From assembly GCF_000169335.1 (NCBI RefSeq), contig NZ_AAXW01000012.1, forward strand, positions 71,526 through 135,525: 64,000 bases of DNA, in the 5' to 3' direction. Both the position numbers and the translations under genes were made by a program. The notes beneath the pieces are model-generated. The model worked only from the letters and a program-made list of their open reading frames with translations. It ran no database searches and was not told the origin of the DNA. Shown piece after piece: positions 63,628-64,000 of this stretch; within the stretch, counting starts at the first letter, position 1, and each line of letters starts with the position of its first letter. The stretch comes from Crocosphaera chwakensis CCY0110. GTDB lineage: Bacteria; Cyanobacteriota; Cyanobacteriia; Cyanobacteriales; Microcystaceae.

Positions 63628-64000
63628 TCAATTTTTGGTTAAATAATGAACTTCTTGCGCTGCTCTGATCCCAGATTCTAATGCACCTTGTAGCCAACCT
63701 CTAGTCACAGAAGTATGATCTCCTGCAAAATGAATTTTTCCTTCTCTTTGTTTAAGTTCATTAAAAAAGATTTCTTCTTGTGCTTCAGTTGGATAAGCCC
63801 AACCTGCTTTTGACCAAGGATCATTATTCCATGAATAAGTAATACTTTGAAGGTCACTTAAAGGATAATTTTTAACTTCTGGAAGAATTTCTGACCATTC
63901 ATCTATCAAACTAGCAATTTTTTGTTCTGAACTTAAGGCATCCATTGCCAAGGAATATTCTCCTTTTTTGTAAGAGTGTAAAATTCCCGTTTTACTACTG
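63628..64000 (-). CDS. Flavin amine oxidase, C-terminal part (5' end outside window)
   Basis: The frame is open to the right edge of the window. The visible 123 residues (SSKTGILHSYKKGEYSLAMD onward) end in GKIHFAGDHTSVTRGWLQGA, LESGIRAAQEV, the FAD-contact motif at the C-terminus of monoamine / L-amino-acid oxidases, with YSWNNDPWSKAGWAYPTEAQ before it. The specific amine substrate cannot be told. Confidence 0.85.
   Translation of the reverse strand, partial: SSKTGILHSYKKGEYSLAMDALSSEQKIASLIDEWSEILPEVKNYPLSDLQSITYSWNNDPWSKAGWAYPTEAQEEIFFNELKQREGKIHFAGDHTSVTRGWLQGALESGIRAAQEVHYLTKN

Overview
The window looks like chromosomal DNA of a unicellular, nitrogen-fixing cyanobacterium of the Crocosphaera/Cyanothece type. 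The genes that point there are chlB (light-independent chlorophyll synthesis), ndhD (NDH-1), a type II NAD(P)H dehydrogenase, a signal-less uptake hydrogenase (hupSL), a CGLD27-like gene, cyanoexosortase B with its partner, low G+C content, and many HIP1 octamers (GCGATCGC). The assignment rests on gene content and motifs read by eye; no database search was run.

Layout. 1-3.9 kb: the 3' part of recA with a clear terminator, then a strip of Uma2 and toxin-antitoxin genes (UPF0175 with a DUF3368 toxin remnant, a PEP-CTERM pseudogene, a broken hicBA, an intact vapBC-like pair). 4-15.9 kb: housekeeping (ndhD, a radical-SAM/PDZ protein interrupted by a -1 frameshift, a pilin-like protein, an O-antigen-ligase-like protein, a YaaW protein, tpiA, folP, chlB). 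15.9-19.9 kb: an accessory patch with DUF6883 and DUF4926 genes, an ApeA-like HEPN protein bracketed by two near-identical DUF2283 genes, an antitoxin whose RelE toxin is cut short, a PIN pair, and a HicB with a chimeric HicA remnant. 19.9-22.6 kb: hupL and hupS. 22.9-37.4 kb: a tandem-repeat protein, a Dam-type methylase, rsfS, a CGLD27-like gene, asparaginase, initiator tRNA, NDH-2, SAM hydroxide adenosyltransferase, an OppC-type permease, a DegT aminotransferase, cyanoexosortase B plus its associated protein, an inositol-phosphatase-like enzyme and an alpha/beta hydrolase. 37.6-50.3 kb: a response regulator, TPR protein, GT2, LRR protein, SOUL protein, aldo/keto reductase, MscS channel and an RND efflux pair. 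50.3-54 kb: a second accessory patch with a ~320 bp direct repeat on both sides of a Phd/PIN module, DUF433 with a decayed DUF5615 toxin, and a split LA2681-like HEPN protein. 54-64 kb: trmFO, Uma2, DUF4058, a two-gene hydrolase + NB-ARC/TPR operon, a secreted subtilase-like protein, two divergent tRNA genes behind a canonical promoter, a WD40 protein and the end of an amine oxidase.

The strongest candidate for an unusual system is the operon at 56979-60403. An upstream SERAC1/SesB-like serine hydrolase overlaps by 13 bp an NB-ARC ATPase with C-terminal TPRs. This is the architecture of an NLR immune receptor divided over two genes, with a lipase/esterase as probable effector. Two further HEPN proteins and many decayed toxin genes suggest repeated gain and loss of defence or addiction modules.

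A recurrent theme is decay. Five toxin genes are truncated or frameshifted (DUF3368, HicA twice, RelE, DUF5615), while the adjacent antitoxin usually stays open. Conserved GTAGGGTGGGCA palindromes often sit just past stop codons and can serve as terminators.
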